64,000 nucleotides of DNA from Fusicatenibacter saccharivorans (GCF_027667425.1 NZ_JAQEGR010000007.1:130921-194920); one strand, 5' to 3'; counted from the first letter of the stretch, positions 32,429 through 41,669 are shown. Translations and numbers: made by a program. Notes: a model not told the origin generated them from the letters alone.

Positions 32429-33220
32429 ATGAATCAGTTGGAAGTATTACGAGAGAGCCTTGGACAGTGCGATGAGATTATTCTGGATGCGCTGCTGATG
32501 AGAAACCGTATTGTCGAGGACATTATGGTATATAAAGAAGCAAATAACGTGCCGATTCTCCAGCCGGAGCAGGAAGCAAAACAGAAGGAATGGCTGGAAC
32601 GCCGGATGCAGGAAAAACGCCATAAAAACGAAGTGGCGGATGTTTTCGAGAGCATCACAAGAAACAGTAAAAAGATTCAGGCAAGAAAGCTGTTCAATTA
32701 TAATATTGTACTGATTGGCTTCATGGGAGCCGGAAAGAGCACCATTTCCGATTATCTCAAAACCGTGTTTGCCATGGATATCATCGAGATGGATCAGATC
32801 ATCGCAGAGCGTGCCGGTATGAGCATCTCCGATATTTTTGAGACTTACGGCGAACAGTATTTCCGTGACTGCGAGACGAATCTTCTGATTGAAATGCAGT
32901 CGAGAACAAACGTTGTCATTTCGTGCGGCGGCGGAACTCCGATGCGTGAGTGCAACGTTGCGGAGATGAAAAAGAACGGCCGCGTTGTTCTTCTGACTGC
33001 AAAGCCGGAGACGATTTTAGACCGTGTCAAAGACAGCCACGACAGACCGCTGATCGAGAACAACAAAACCGTTCCGTTTATCGCAGATCTGATGAGCAAG
33101 CGCCGTGAGAAATATGAGGCCGCAGCCGACATTATCATCGAGACGGACGGAAAGAGCGAGCTGGAGATCTGTGAGGAGCTGATCCACAGCCTGCGGCAGA
33201 TGGATGCAAAAGCGGAATAA
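32429..33220 (+). CDS. aroK: Chorismate mutase-shikimate kinase fusion
   Basis: This 263-residue protein joins two steps of the shikimate pathway. Residues about 1-90 form an AroQ-type chorismate mutase (helical, with the Arg in LLMRNRIVEDI and Lys in VYKEAN). Residues about 92-260 form shikimate kinase, with Walker A GFMGAGKST, the shikimate-binding Asp in EMDQIIAERAG, GGGTP, and the lid Arg in RPLIE. The mutase makes prephenate from chorismate and the kinase phosphorylates shikimate, so the two reactions are not consecutive. The start follows GGAAAGGA. The window's trp operon uses the same pathway's chorismate. Confidence 0.9.
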   Translation: MNQLEVLRESLGQCDEIILDALLMRNRIVEDIMVYKEANNVPILQPEQEAKQKEWLERRMQEKRHKNEVADVFESITRNSKKIQARKLFNYNIVLIGFMGAGKSTISDYLKTVFAMDIIEMDQIIAERAGMSISDIFETYGEQYFRDCETNLLIEMQSRTNVVISCGGGTPMRECNVAEMKKNGRVVLLTAKPETILDRVKDSHDRPLIENNKTVPFIADLMSKRREKYEAAADIIIETDGKSELEICEELIHSLRQMDAKAE

Positions 33221-33250
33221 AAGAGAAAAAGCAAAGAAAAAGAAGAAGCA

Positions 33251-33320
33251 AGAAAAAGCAAGAAAAAGAAAGAAAAAGCAAGAAAAAGCAAGAAAAAGCA
33301 AGAAAAAGCAAGAAAAAGAA
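33251..33320. repeat. 10-base tandem repeat with phased A-tracts
   Basis: Seven consecutive units of AGAAAAAGCA or AGAAAAAGAA, with degenerate copies before them. An A5 tract recurs every 10 bases, one helical turn, so the DNA should be intrinsically curved. Because ten is not a multiple of three, the unit does not encode a repeat protein. Confidence 0.85.
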
Positions 33321-33361
33321 GAAGGAGAATGCTGTGTGCGACGGCAGCCTCCTTCTTTTCC
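33319..33361 (+). terminator. Terminator after aroK
   Basis: AAGAAGGAG (33319-33327) pairs with CTCCTTCTT (33349-33357), with inner GCTG/CAGC pairing, then TTCCTTTT. Confidence 0.75.
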
Positions 33362-33416
33362 TTTTGATACCGAATTGCTGCGCACTTAAAAAATACAAAA
33401 TGTGTAGGAAAAAAGA

Positions 33417-33445
33417 TTGACAAAAAAGATATTTTTCGATATTCT
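33417..33445 (+). promoter_or_regulatory. Sigma-A promoter for the opp operon
   Basis: TTGACA and TATTCT are separated by exactly 17 bases. The leader is about 165 bases long. The curved A-tract repeat lies about 100 bases upstream. Confidence 0.65.
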
Positions 33446-33618
33446 GATAAAAGTTGGGCTAAAATCACGTGAAAAAAGTGAAAAAACAAGGTATTATTTC
33501 GTGCTATTGTCCGAATAAGAGAAAAAATTCAGGATAATTATATGAAAAACAATGGCCCGTGTGCAGACATAGCCGGATCAGCCGGGGAGGGTCTGCGGAA
33601 AACAAAGGAGGAACATCA

Positions 33619-35370
33619 ATGAGAAAAAGAAACAAAGTCGTTTCTCTGCTTTTGGCAGGATGCATGGCAGCCGGTCTTCTGGCCGGATGCGGAAGCAGCG
33701 GAGAGACACAGGTAGCAACTGCTGACAATGCTACAGCGGCATCGACCAGTACTGGAGCAGCGGATTCTGCAGCACCGGAGACTGCAGGTGAAGTGGACGG
33801 ACAGATCAATCTTCGCGCGGTATCCTTTGGAAACAACTTCGATGTACAGGATATGGGATGGCGCTGGATGATGGCAGAGTGCTACGAAGGCCTGATGCGT
33901 GACGTAGCAGATGAGAACGGAGACCGTTTCGAGTACGCCGGTGCAGAATCCATGGACGTATCCGACGACGGACTGGTTTATACCTTCCATCTGAGAAAGG
34001 ATGCAAAATGGTCCGACGGACAGCCGGTTACCGCAGCAGATTATGAGTACGGATGGAAACGTCTGTTAAATCCGGAATACGGCTATTCCTATTCTTTCTT
34101 CCTGTTCAACGTAGTAGGAGCAGAGGAGTATTATAACGGACAGGGTTCTGCCGATGATATCGGAATCAAAGCAGTTGACGATTACACCTTCGAGGTTACC
34201 TTAAAGGTAGCGGATCCGACCTTCCAGTCCAAGCTGGTAGCAACTCCGCTTTACCCGACCCGTCAGGATGTCGCAGAGGCAGCCGGAGACCAGTGGGGAA
34301 AAGACTGGACAAAATGTGTCTACAACGGACCGTTTGCCATGACAAACCTGGTAGAAGATAACTCCATGACATGGGTGAAGAATGACCAGTACTGGGATAA
34401 GGACAACGTAAAACTGAATCAGGTAAACTGGTACTGTGTAGCAGAGAACGCAACAGCAGCAACCATGTTCGATAACGGACAGCTGGACGTTTTCGATGCA
34501 GCAGGCGATTATATTGCAAAATATGACAAAGAAGTAGAAGCAGGCAATATGCAGACCATGACCACCGAGTACCCGGGAACTATGGTTCTGTGCTACGAGC
34601 AGTCTGAGGGCGGAAAATCCGGTCTGATGAAAAACGTAAACATCCGCAAGGCAATTTCCTACTCCATCAACCGTGAGGAGATGGTATCAGCTGTTTACGG
34701 AAGATACACCGCAGCTTACGGCTTCGTTTCCCCGGCGATCACGCTCGACGGAACTTCCTACCGCAAGCAGGCGTCGGAGACCATGAAAGAGGAATATGAG
34801 CAGTATGCAGGAGATGCAGACAAGTTAAAAGCACTGTTCCAGAAAGGCCTTGATGAGCTTGGTATCACCGACAAACCGGAAGACATCACCATTACACTGC
34901 TGTCCCAGGGTTCTGCTACCGAGAATCAGCTCGAGAGAGAGTACCTGCAGCAGTCCATTTCCCAGAATCTGGGCGTAAAGGTAGAGCTGAACACCGTTGG
35001 TGATTACCAGATGTTTGCAAATGAGCGCGATAACAAGAACTACGATATCTTCGTAGGCGGATGGTTCAGCGATTACAACGATCCGCTGGATTTCCTGAAC
35101 GTCATGAAGACAGGCGTTTATGATTCCTACGGCCTCTATAGCAACAGCGAGTACGACAGCCTGATCGATTCTCTGACCGGAGAGAACGACAACGCAAAAC
35201 GCCTTGAGATTTACCAGAAGCTGGAAGATCTGCTGGTTGCACAGGATTGTGGTGTTGCACCGCTGTACTACTCTGATAAACATTACTATTATCAGAACTG
35301 GGTAAAAGATTTCTACACATCCTCCTTCGGCGCAAGCCAGGAGCTTTACAGAGCAACTGTAGAGAAATAA
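33619..35370 (+). CDS. oppA: Oligopeptide ABC transporter substrate-binding lipoprotein
   Basis: This 583-residue lipoprotein has a basic N-terminus, hydrophobic core and lipobox LLAGC (Cys near 23), then a Ser/Thr/Ala-rich linker and an SBP_bac_5 domain. The family signature region appears near YTFHLRKDAKWSDGQPVTA. It captures peptides outside the membrane and hands them to OppBC. ATG 33619 follows AAAGGAGG; the frame open from 33559 has no ribosome site. It is first in an oppABCDF operon, separated from oppB by a 115-base gap with hairpins that may favour higher OppA levels. Confidence 0.93.
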   Translation: MRKRNKVVSLLLAGCMAAGLLAGCGSSGETQVATADNATAASTSTGAADSAAPETAGEVDGQINLRAVSFGNNFDVQDMGWRWMMAECYEGLMRDVADENGDRFEYAGAESMDVSDDGLVYTFHLRKDAKWSDGQPVTAADYEYGWKRLLNPEYGYSYSFFLFNVVGAEEYYNGQGSADDIGIKAVDDYTFEVTLKVADPTFQSKLVATPLYPTRQDVAEAAGDQWGKDWTKCVYNGPFAMTNLVEDNSMTWVKNDQYWDKDNVKLNQVNWYCVAENATAATMFDNGQLDVFDAAGDYIAKYDKEVEAGNMQTMTTEYPGTMVLCYEQSEGGKSGLMKNVNIRKAISYSINREEMVSAVYGRYTAAYGFVSPAITLDGTSYRKQASETMKEEYEQYAGDADKLKALFQKGLDELGITDKPEDITITLLSQGSATENQLEREYLQQSISQNLGVKVELNTVGDYQMFANERDNKNYDIFVGGWFSDYNDPLDFLNVMKTGVYDSYGLYSNSEYDSLIDSLTGENDNAKRLEIYQKLEDLLVAQDCGVAPLYYSDKHYYYQNWVKDFYTSSFGASQELYRATVEK

Positions 35371-35400
35371 AAAAAGCAGCAAAACAGAAGAAATGAGGGA

Positions 35401-35467
35401 AGAAGGGCTTATGAAACAATAGGCTCTTCTTTCGCTATCATAATAAAATTCCGGTCGGAAAAGACCG
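35401..35467 (+). promoter_or_regulatory. Hairpins between oppA and oppB
   Basis: AGAAGGGCTT (35401-35410) can pair with AGGCTCTTCT (35421-35430) using two G-T wobbles. A second hairpin CCGGTC/GACCGG (35451-35467 region) sits just before the oppB ribosome site. Together they may act as a leaky terminator or mRNA processing barrier that raises OppA relative to the permeases. Inference from structure only. Confidence 0.5.
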
Positions 35468-35485
35468 GACAGGGAGAGGATTTTT

Positions 35486-36442
35486 ATGCCAAAATATTTA
35501 CTGCGCCGTTTCGCGGAAATGCTGATCACACTGTTTCTGATTGCAACGGCCACGTTTTTCCTTCTGGAAGCGGTTCCGGGAGATCCGCTGACGGAGCGTG
35601 CGAGCAAGCTCTCGCCGACCGTAAAGGAAAACCTCTATAAGCGCTACGGCCTCGACAAGCCGATGATGGAGCGCTATGTGATCACAATGAAGGGAATCTG
35701 CAAGGGAGAGTTCGGGGAATCTGTTGTTTATGCGGGACAGACGGTACAGAAGCTGATTCATGACCGTCTTCCGGTATCCGCCCGCCTTGGTATCCAGCAG
35801 GTGCTGGTCGGTATCACGATCGGTCTGCTGCTTGGAATTCTTGCGGCAATGAGGAGGGGAAGCTTCTGGGACTATATGGTGATCGCCCTGTCGGTCCTCT
35901 TGATTTCCATTCCGAACCTGATCTTTGGTCTGATGCTTCAGAAAATTTTCGCAGGTAACCTGAAGGTTCTGCCGACGATCGGCTGGCCTGCAGGAAAGGA
36001 TCTGTGGTTCGGCGGATGGGAATATACAATTCTTCCGACCCTGACAGGATGCTTTTCTTATATCGCAACGTATGCGCGTCTGCTGAAAACATCGATGCTC
36101 GATGTGATCAATCAGGATTACGTGCTGACTGCTGAATCGAAGGGCTTAAGCCGCGGACAGATTATCCGCCGCCATATCCTTCGGAACTCGTTTATCCCGG
36201 TTATCACACAGCTTCCGATGTCGGTTGCCATGTGTATCACAGGCTCCTTCTTCATCGAGAGCATCTTTTCCATCCCGGGAATCGGACAGTATTATGTGAC
36301 GGCGGTCAATAACCAGGATCTTTCCATTATCATGGGAGAGACGGTTATTATCGCAGCACTTTACATCGGTGTTCTCTTTATCACGGACCTGCTGTACGTG
36401 GTCGTTGACCCGAGAATCAGTCTGACAGGAAAGAGCAGATAA
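35486..36442 (+). CDS. oppB: Oligopeptide ABC transporter permease OppB
   Basis: This 318-residue inner-membrane permease has six hydrophobic segments. The family's N-terminal RRFAEMLITLFLIATATFFL segment and the EAA loop EAA-like stretch AESKGLSRGQIIRRHILRN, which docks on the ATPases, are visible. It forms the channel with OppC. The start follows GGGAGAGG. The gene lies ten bases before oppC. Confidence 0.94.
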   Translation: MPKYLLRRFAEMLITLFLIATATFFLLEAVPGDPLTERASKLSPTVKENLYKRYGLDKPMMERYVITMKGICKGEFGESVVYAGQTVQKLIHDRLPVSARLGIQQVLVGITIGLLLGILAAMRRGSFWDYMVIALSVLLISIPNLIFGLMLQKIFAGNLKVLPTIGWPAGKDLWFGGWEYTILPTLTGCFSYIATYARLLKTSMLDVINQDYVLTAESKGLSRGQIIRRHILRNSFIPVITQLPMSVAMCITGSFFIESIFSIPGIGQYYVTAVNNQDLSIIMGETVIIAALYIGVLFITDLLYVVVDPRISLTGKSR

Positions 36443-36452
36443 GGAGGATATT

Positions 36453-37370
36453 ATGGCAGCATTAACACCGGAAAAATTTAAAGTAATAGGATACACCGAG
36501 GAAGATGCGAACCGGATTGACCGCCCGACCATTTCCTACTGGCAGGACGCCTGGAGACGGCTCCGCAAAAATCCGATCGCAATGGGATCTCTTGTTGTGC
36601 TCGGCATTCTGCTTGTCATGGTCATCATCGGACCGCATATCAAAGGATATGATTATGTATCCATGAATATCGCCGAGAAAAACCAGGGCGTATCGTCAAA
36701 ATACTGGTTTGGAACCGACAACCTGGGACGTGACCTCTTCTCAAGAGTCTGGGTCGGCGCGCGGGCATCACTGATCATCGCGATCGTTGCAACGGCAATC
36801 AAACTCATCATTGGAACGGTATATGGCGCGCTGATGGCACATTTCGGCGGCTGGGTCGATGAGGTTCTGATGCGGATCATCGAGGTTATCAACTCGATTC
36901 CGTCTCTGCTTCTTACGATTCTGATCATGATGATTCTTGGAAATAACCTGTTTGCACTTCTGGTCGCGCTTAGTGTCACCGCATGGTGTAACACGGCACG
37001 TCAGGTGCGCGGTATGATCAAACAGCTCCGTGAGACGGAATACGTTTACGCGGCGGAGGTGCTCGGTGCAAAACCGCTCCGCATCATCTTAAAACACTAT
37101 GTACCGAATATGCTGGGTATCCTGATTCTGGATACGGCGACGGCAATCCCGATGTTTATTTTTACGGAGGCAGGTCTTAGCTTCCTCGGCATCGGCCTCA
37201 AGGCACCATCGATCAGCCTTGGTGTCCTGATTTCGATGGGACAGCAGAACATGGATTTCTATCCGTCACAGCTTCTGTTCCCATGTCTCGTGCTCTGTAT
37301 CATCGTTATGGCATTCAACCTTCTGGGAGACGGCCTGCGCGATGCCCTGGATCCGAGACTTCGCCAGTAA
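36453..37370 (+). CDS. oppC: Oligopeptide ABC transporter permease OppC
   Basis: This 305-residue permease has a soluble N-terminus, a typical OppC feature, then six hydrophobic segments. The OppC signature FGTDNLGRDLFSR and the EAA loop AAEVLGAKPLRIILKHYVPN are present. It pairs with OppB as the translocation path and contacts OppD/OppF. The start follows AAGGAGG. It is co-transcribed with its neighbours. Confidence 0.94.
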   Translation: MAALTPEKFKVIGYTEEDANRIDRPTISYWQDAWRRLRKNPIAMGSLVVLGILLVMVIIGPHIKGYDYVSMNIAEKNQGVSSKYWFGTDNLGRDLFSRVWVGARASLIIAIVATAIKLIIGTVYGALMAHFGGWVDEVLMRIIEVINSIPSLLLTILIMMILGNNLFALLVALSVTAWCNTARQVRGMIKQLRETEYVYAAEVLGAKPLRIILKHYVPNMLGILILDTATAIPMFIFTEAGLSFLGIGLKAPSISLGVLISMGQQNMDFYPSQLLFPCLVLCIIVMAFNLLGDGLRDALDPRLRQ

Positions 37371-37388
37371 TAAGTGGGAGATAACGAT

Positions 37389-38420
37389 ATGAACGAACAA
37401 AACAATCCGATTCTGGAAGTAAAAAACTTAAGAGTCTCTTATCACACCTATGCCGGTGAAGTAAAGGCAGTCCGCGGTGTACAGTTTTCTCTCGAGAAAG
37501 GTCAGGCGCTCGCAATTGTGGGCGAATCCGGCTGCGGAAAATCTGTAACGGCGAAATCCATCATGGGCCTCATCAAGGCCCCGCAGGGTGAGATTAAAGA
37601 GAACAGTGAAATTCTCTATCATGGAGAGAATATTCTGAAATACAACAAAAAACAGTGGCAGCATTACAAAGGCGGCGAGTGTGCAATCATTTTCCAGGAT
37701 GCGCTGGCTTCCTTAAATCCAACGATGCGTGTCGGAAAACAGATTATGGAAAATCTGATGGGCCATAAAAACATGACAAAACAGGAAGCGGCAAAGGAGG
37801 CTGTCGAGATGCTGCGCATGGTCGGCATCCCGGAGCCGGAAAAACGTGTCAGACAGTATCCGCACGAATTTTCCGGCGGTATGCGTCAGCGTGTTATGAT
37901 CGCGATTGCATTTGCCTGCGATCCGAAAATTCTGATCTGTGACGAGCCGACGACCGCGCTCGATGTGACAATTCAGGGACAGATTCTCGATATTATCAAA
38001 AATCTGCAGAAGAAAAATCAGACGTCCGTCATCATGATCACACATGATCTTGGTGTTGTGGCAAATATCGCACAGAAGATTGCGGTCATGTATTCCGGTA
38101 TTATCGTGGAGAGCGGAACGTGTGAGGATATTTTCTATCGTCCGCGTCACCCGTACACCTGGGCGCTGATCCGTTCCGTACCGCGTCTGGATCTGAAAAA
38201 CAAGCAGGAACTCGCGACAATTCCGGGAACTCCGCCGGATCTTTTAAACCCGCCGGTCGGATGTCCGTTCTGCACGCGGTGCAGCTACTGTATGCCGATT
38301 TGTAAGGAAGAGATGCCGGAGGCAACGGAATTCGGCGGCGAGCATAAGGCTGCCTGCTGGCTCCATCACCCGATGGCACCAAAAGTAGAAATGCCAAATC
38401 TGGAAGGAGGAGAATTGTAA
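37389..38420 (+). CDS. oppD: Oligopeptide ABC transporter ATPase OppD
   Basis: This 343-residue ABC ATPase has Walker A GESGCGKS, the signature SGGMRQR, Walker B ILICDEPTTALD and the switch His in THDLG. The C-terminal oligopeptide-transporter extension contains four Cys in CPFCTRCSYCMPIC, the region that binds an iron-sulfur cluster in some homologues. ATG 37389 follows GGGAGA. Its stop shares one base with the oppF start (TAATG). Confidence 0.94.
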   Translation: MNEQNNPILEVKNLRVSYHTYAGEVKAVRGVQFSLEKGQALAIVGESGCGKSVTAKSIMGLIKAPQGEIKENSEILYHGENILKYNKKQWQHYKGGECAIIFQDALASLNPTMRVGKQIMENLMGHKNMTKQEAAKEAVEMLRMVGIPEPEKRVRQYPHEFSGGMRQRVMIAIAFACDPKILICDEPTTALDVTIQGQILDIIKNLQKKNQTSVIMITHDLGVVANIAQKIAVMYSGIIVESGTCEDIFYRPRHPYTWALIRSVPRLDLKNKQELATIPGTPPDLLNPPVGCPFCTRCSYCMPICKEEMPEATEFGGEHKAACWLHHPMAPKVEMPNLEGGEL

Positions 38421-39421
38421 TGGAAAATAACGAAAAAGAAGTGCTTTTTTCCGTTTCCCATCTGAAAAAATATTTTCAGGTCGGAAACCATGCGACCTTA
38501 AAGGCCGTGGATGATGTCTCCTTCGAAATTTACAAGGGTGAGACACTTGGAATGGTTGGCGAGTCCGGATGTGGAAAGACAACATGCGGCCGTACCTGCA
38601 TCGGCCTGTATGACAAGACCGACGGACAGGTGCTCTACAAGGGAACCGATGTCCATGCGTTAAACGGAAAAGAGCGGTTTGCCTTCAAAAAACAGGTACA
38701 GATGGTCTTTCAGGATCCGTATGGATCGCTTGACCCGCGTATGACAGTTGCCGATATCATCGGCGAGGGAATCGATATCCATCATCTGGCGAAGAATAAA
38801 AAAGAGCGCCAGGAGATGATCTACAAATATCTGGAACTGGTCGGACTGAACCGCGAGCATGCGAACCGTTTTGTGCACGAGTTTTCCGGCGGACAGCGCC
38901 AGCGAATCGGTATTGCGCGTGCGCTTGCCGTGCAGCCGGAGTTCATCGTTCTCGATGAGCCGATCTCCGCACTCGATGTTTCGATCCAGGCACAGATCGT
39001 CAATCTTCTTGTGGATCTGCAGAAAAAGATGGGACTGACCTATCTTTTCGTTGCCCATGATCTGTCGATGGTCAAACATATTTCCGACCGTGTGGCGGTT
39101 CTGTATCTGGGAACGCTCGTCGAGCTGACGACATCCGAGGAGCTGTACGCCAACCCGCGCCACCCGTACACACAGGCACTGCTCTCCGCGATTCCGATTC
39201 CGGACCCGAAAGTAGAGGCAGAGCGCGACCGCAAAAAAATCCGCCTCGAAGGCGAGGTGCCGAGCCCGATCAACACGAAGCCGGGCTGCAAATTCCAGGG
39301 AAGATGCAAGTACGCAAAAGACATCTGCCGACAGCAGATGCCGGAATTAAAAGACGTGGGCAACAATCACTTTGTGGCATGTCATTTCTGTGATGCGTTA
39401 GAAGAAAATAAGGAATTGTAA
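38420..39421 (+). CDS. oppF: Oligopeptide ABC transporter ATPase OppF
   Basis: This 333-residue ATPase is the partner of OppD, with Walker A GESGCGKT, signature SGGQRQR, Walker B FIVLDEPISALD and the switch His in AHDLS. The C-terminal extension carries CKFQGRCKYAKDIC, the oligopeptide-transporter tail. It is translationally coupled to oppD by a one-base overlap and has its own AAGGAGGAG site inside the oppD end. Confidence 0.94.
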   Translation: MENNEKEVLFSVSHLKKYFQVGNHATLKAVDDVSFEIYKGETLGMVGESGCGKTTCGRTCIGLYDKTDGQVLYKGTDVHALNGKERFAFKKQVQMVFQDPYGSLDPRMTVADIIGEGIDIHHLAKNKKERQEMIYKYLELVGLNREHANRFVHEFSGGQRQRIGIARALAVQPEFIVLDEPISALDVSIQAQIVNLLVDLQKKMGLTYLFVAHDLSMVKHISDRVAVLYLGTLVELTTSEELYANPRHPYTQALLSAIPIPDPKVEAERDRKKIRLEGEVPSPINTKPGCKFQGRCKYAKDICRQQMPELKDVGNNHFVACHFCDALEENKEL

Positions 39422-39424
39422 AAC

Positions 39425-39778
39425 ATGGAAAAGATAAAGAACATCTGCTGTGATCTCGGCAGAGCATTTACAATCGGCCTGCTCTCCGGCGGCGCTGCGG
39501 CAGCTGTGCTGCTGCTGGGAGGATTCCTCTTTGGGGGATTCACGTTCCGCGCTGCCCTTGAGGCGGCGAAAGACGGCTTGCTGCTGATCGCGGCCCTCGG
39601 CATGTTCGTGATCGCCGGAATGCTGATGGTAAAAGGCAAAAACCCGGAGAAATTCACGCAGAAGGAAAAATGGCGCGTCCACTTTGCCGTACTCGGATAT
39701 AAGAGTGTGTTCGCAGTTCTCTGCGTTTCCTGGGTGCTGTGGGCGGCAGCGGCGGATTATCTTTTGTATCGGATGTGA
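39425..39778 (+). CDS. Small membrane protein of unknown function
   Basis: 117 residues with three hydrophobic segments (about 14-38, 48-68 and 88-113). It begins three bases after oppF, behind AAGGAA, so it belongs to the opp transcript. No family is recognised. It could be an accessory subunit or simply a passenger. Confidence 0.65.
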   Translation: MEKIKNICCDLGRAFTIGLLSGGAAAAVLLLGGFLFGGFTFRAALEAAKDGLLLIAALGMFVIAGMLMVKGKNPEKFTQKEKWRVHFAVLGYKSVFAVLCVSWVLWAAAADYLLYRM

Positions 39779-39795
39779 AAATAGTTTCTATAAAT

Positions 39796-39849
39796 AAAAA
39801 GAGAATTTTGCAGACTGTAAAAATGAGGTCCGGCAAAATTCTCTTTTTT
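39796..39849. terminator. Bidirectional terminator after the opp operon
   Basis: AAAAAGAGAATTTTGC pairs with GCAAAATTCTCTTTTT around a 21-base loop. It lies between convergent genes. Confidence 0.9.
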
Positions 39850-39859
39850 CGTTTAGTCG

Positions 39860-40447
39860 TTATTCGTCTTCGAGACGGGAGATAACCATCTCCATGGATT
39901 TCTGATATTCTTCATCCGAAGAATTGTAGAACAGCATCAGATCGAGGCAGCTGCTCATTTTCTTCAGTGCTTCCGGGATGGAGTAGTCGATCGTTTTCAC
40001 ATATTCATCCCAGTGCTCCAGCTTCCACGTATCGCGCACGGAGTTGCGGTCGATCATGCGCTGGTGGCAGATCTCCGGTTTTGTGACAACCCAGATCACA
40101 ACAAGCTTTGCCCCATGGTCAGCGAGCTTTTTGGAGAAGTCTTTCAGGAACTTCTCATCATGCACTTCGCGTGTGAATGGTGCGTTGATCAGCACAATAT
40201 TGTCATACTCGAGTGCTTCCAGTCCGAAATTGACCGTTACTTCATATTCATAATCGCGGATATTCTCCTCGAAGAAATCAGAACTGCGGTTGATTTCCTG
40301 TCCGCCCGCTTTGAAAACGCGGTTCGACAGCGGAATGACCGTATCCTTGTCGAGATAAACAACGTGTTTCAGCTCCTTGGCGAGCTGTTTTGAAATGTAT
40401 GTCTTTCCGCACGCCGGCGGCGAGGTTACGAGGATCATCTTTTTCAT
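39860..40447 (-). CDS. P-loop ATPase/kinase (zeta-toxin/AAA_33-like)
   Basis: This 195-residue protein has a Walker A region SPPACGKT at residues 9-16 in which the first Gly of GxxxxGKT is replaced. Basic residues (HQRMIDRNSVRD) in the middle could form the lid. The size and layout suit small kinases of the zeta-toxin/AAA_33 group that phosphorylate small molecules. The substrate is unknown. No antitoxin gene is adjacent, so a toxin role is not supported. The start follows AAGGAAG. Confidence 0.7.
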   Translation of the reverse strand: MKKMILVTSPPACGKTYISKQLAKELKHVVYLDKDTVIPLSNRVFKAGGQEINRSSDFFEENIRDYEYEVTVNFGLEALEYDNIVLINAPFTREVHDEKFLKDFSKKLADHGAKLVVIWVVTKPEICHQRMIDRNSVRDTWKLEHWDEYVKTIDYSIPEALKKMSSCLDLMLFYNSSDEEYQKSMEMVISRLEDE

Positions 40448-40535
40448 CGTTTGTATGTCTTCCTTTCCAGTTGAATAAAAAAATCACTCCTAGCATTATA
40501 GAAAATTTGGGAAAAAATTGCAAGAGAAAAGATGG

Positions 40536-40564
40536 TTGTGCCGGAGAAAAAATTGTCTTATAAT
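40536..40564 (+). promoter_or_regulatory. Sigma-A promoter for ispG-polC
   Basis: TTGTGC and TATAAT are separated by 17 bases, about 45 bases before the ispG start. Confidence 0.65.
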
Positions 40565-40613
40565 AAAATAAGATTTTTATGCCATCACGGAGAAAATAAA
40601 TGGAGGAAAGACA

Positions 40614-41669
40614 ATGAGCAGAGCAAATACACGAGTTGTGAAAATCGGCGACCGGGTCATCGGAGGCGGAAATCCGATTCTGATCCAGTCTATGACGAAT
40701 ACCAAAACAGAAGATGTGGAGGCAACCGTAAAGCAGATCCAGGCGCTCACGGAAGCCGGATGTGACATTATCCGATGCGCCGTCCCGACCATGGAGGCAG
40801 CCAAGGCGCTGTCCGAGATCAAAAAGCAGATCTCGATTCCGCTTGTAGCAGATATTCATTTTGACTATCGATTGGCGATCGCCGCGATCGAAAACGGAGC
40901 CGATAAAATCCGCATCAACCCGGGCAACATCGGCAGCCGCGACCGGATCCAGGCGGTTGTAGATGCAGCAAAAGAACGCCAGATTCCGATCCGCGTCGGC
41001 GTCAACAGCGGTTCACTCGAAAAAGAGCTGGTGGAAAAATACAACGGCGTAACGGCAGAGGGCCTGGTGGAGAGCGCGCTCGACAAAGTGCGGATCATTG
41101 AGGAGATGGGCTATGACAATCTCGTCATCAGCATCAAATCGTCTGATGTGATGATGTGTGCAAAAGCGCATGAGCTGATCACGAACCAGACGGATCATCC
41201 GCTTCATGTCGGCATTACGGAGGCGGGAACGCTGTATTCCGGCAACATCAAATCGGCAGTGGGGCTCGGTATTATTTTATATCAGGGCATCGGAGATACG
41301 ATCCGTGTTTCCCTGACCGGCGATCCGCTCGAGGAAATCAAATCCGCAAAACGGATCTTAAAGACCCTGGGACTTCGAAAAGGCGGCATTGAGGTCGTAT
41401 CGTGTCCGACCTGCGGACGGACCCAGATTGATCTGATCGGACTGGCAAACCAGGTGGAAACACTGGTGCAGGGCTACGATCTTGATATCAAGGTTGCCGT
41501 CATGGGCTGCGTGGTCAACGGACCGGGCGAGGCAAAAGAGGCGGATCTTGGTGTTGCAGGCGGAAAAGGCGTCGGCATTTTAATTAAAAAAGGTGAAATC
41601 GTGAAAAAAGTACCGGAGAGCGAGCTGCTGTCCGTCTTAAAGGACGAGCTGGATCACTGGGGCAAGTAG
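40614..41669 (+). CDS. ispG: 4-hydroxy-3-methylbut-2-enyl diphosphate synthase
   Basis: This 351-residue enzyme converts methylerythritol cyclodiphosphate to HMBPP in the MEP isoprenoid pathway. The TIM-barrel start contains GGGNPILIQSMTNT. The C-terminal cluster domain has three cysteines in SCPTCGR and GCVVNGPGE for a [4Fe-4S] centre. In many Clostridia it follows dxr and rseP; here a minus-strand kinase gene lies upstream and ispG begins its own transcript, followed 20 bases later by polC. The start follows TGGAGGAAA. Confidence 0.96.
   Translation: MSRANTRVVKIGDRVIGGGNPILIQSMTNTKTEDVEATVKQIQALTEAGCDIIRCAVPTMEAAKALSEIKKQISIPLVADIHFDYRLAIAAIENGADKIRINPGNIGSRDRIQAVVDAAKERQIPIRVGVNSGSLEKELVEKYNGVTAEGLVESALDKVRIIEEMGYDNLVISIKSSDVMMCAKAHELITNQTDHPLHVGITEAGTLYSGNIKSAVGLGIILYQGIGDTIRVSLTGDPLEEIKSAKRILKTLGLRKGGIEVVSCPTCGRTQIDLIGLANQVETLVQGYDLDIKVAVMGCVVNGPGEAKEADLGVAGGKGVGILIKKGEIVKKVPESELLSVLKDELDHWGK

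Noticed and set aside
33251..33320. CRISPR array
   Set aside because: The repeat unit is 10 bases with no spacers and no cas genes nearby.
33204..33389. A Lys/Glu-rich short open frame after aroK
   Set aside because: It is the 10-base A-tract repeat read as protein. The unit is not a multiple of three and there is no ribosome site.
39860..40447. Zeta-type toxin of a toxin-antitoxin pair
   Set aside because: The P-loop is degenerate and there is no small antitoxin gene beside it. A generic small kinase is the safer call.
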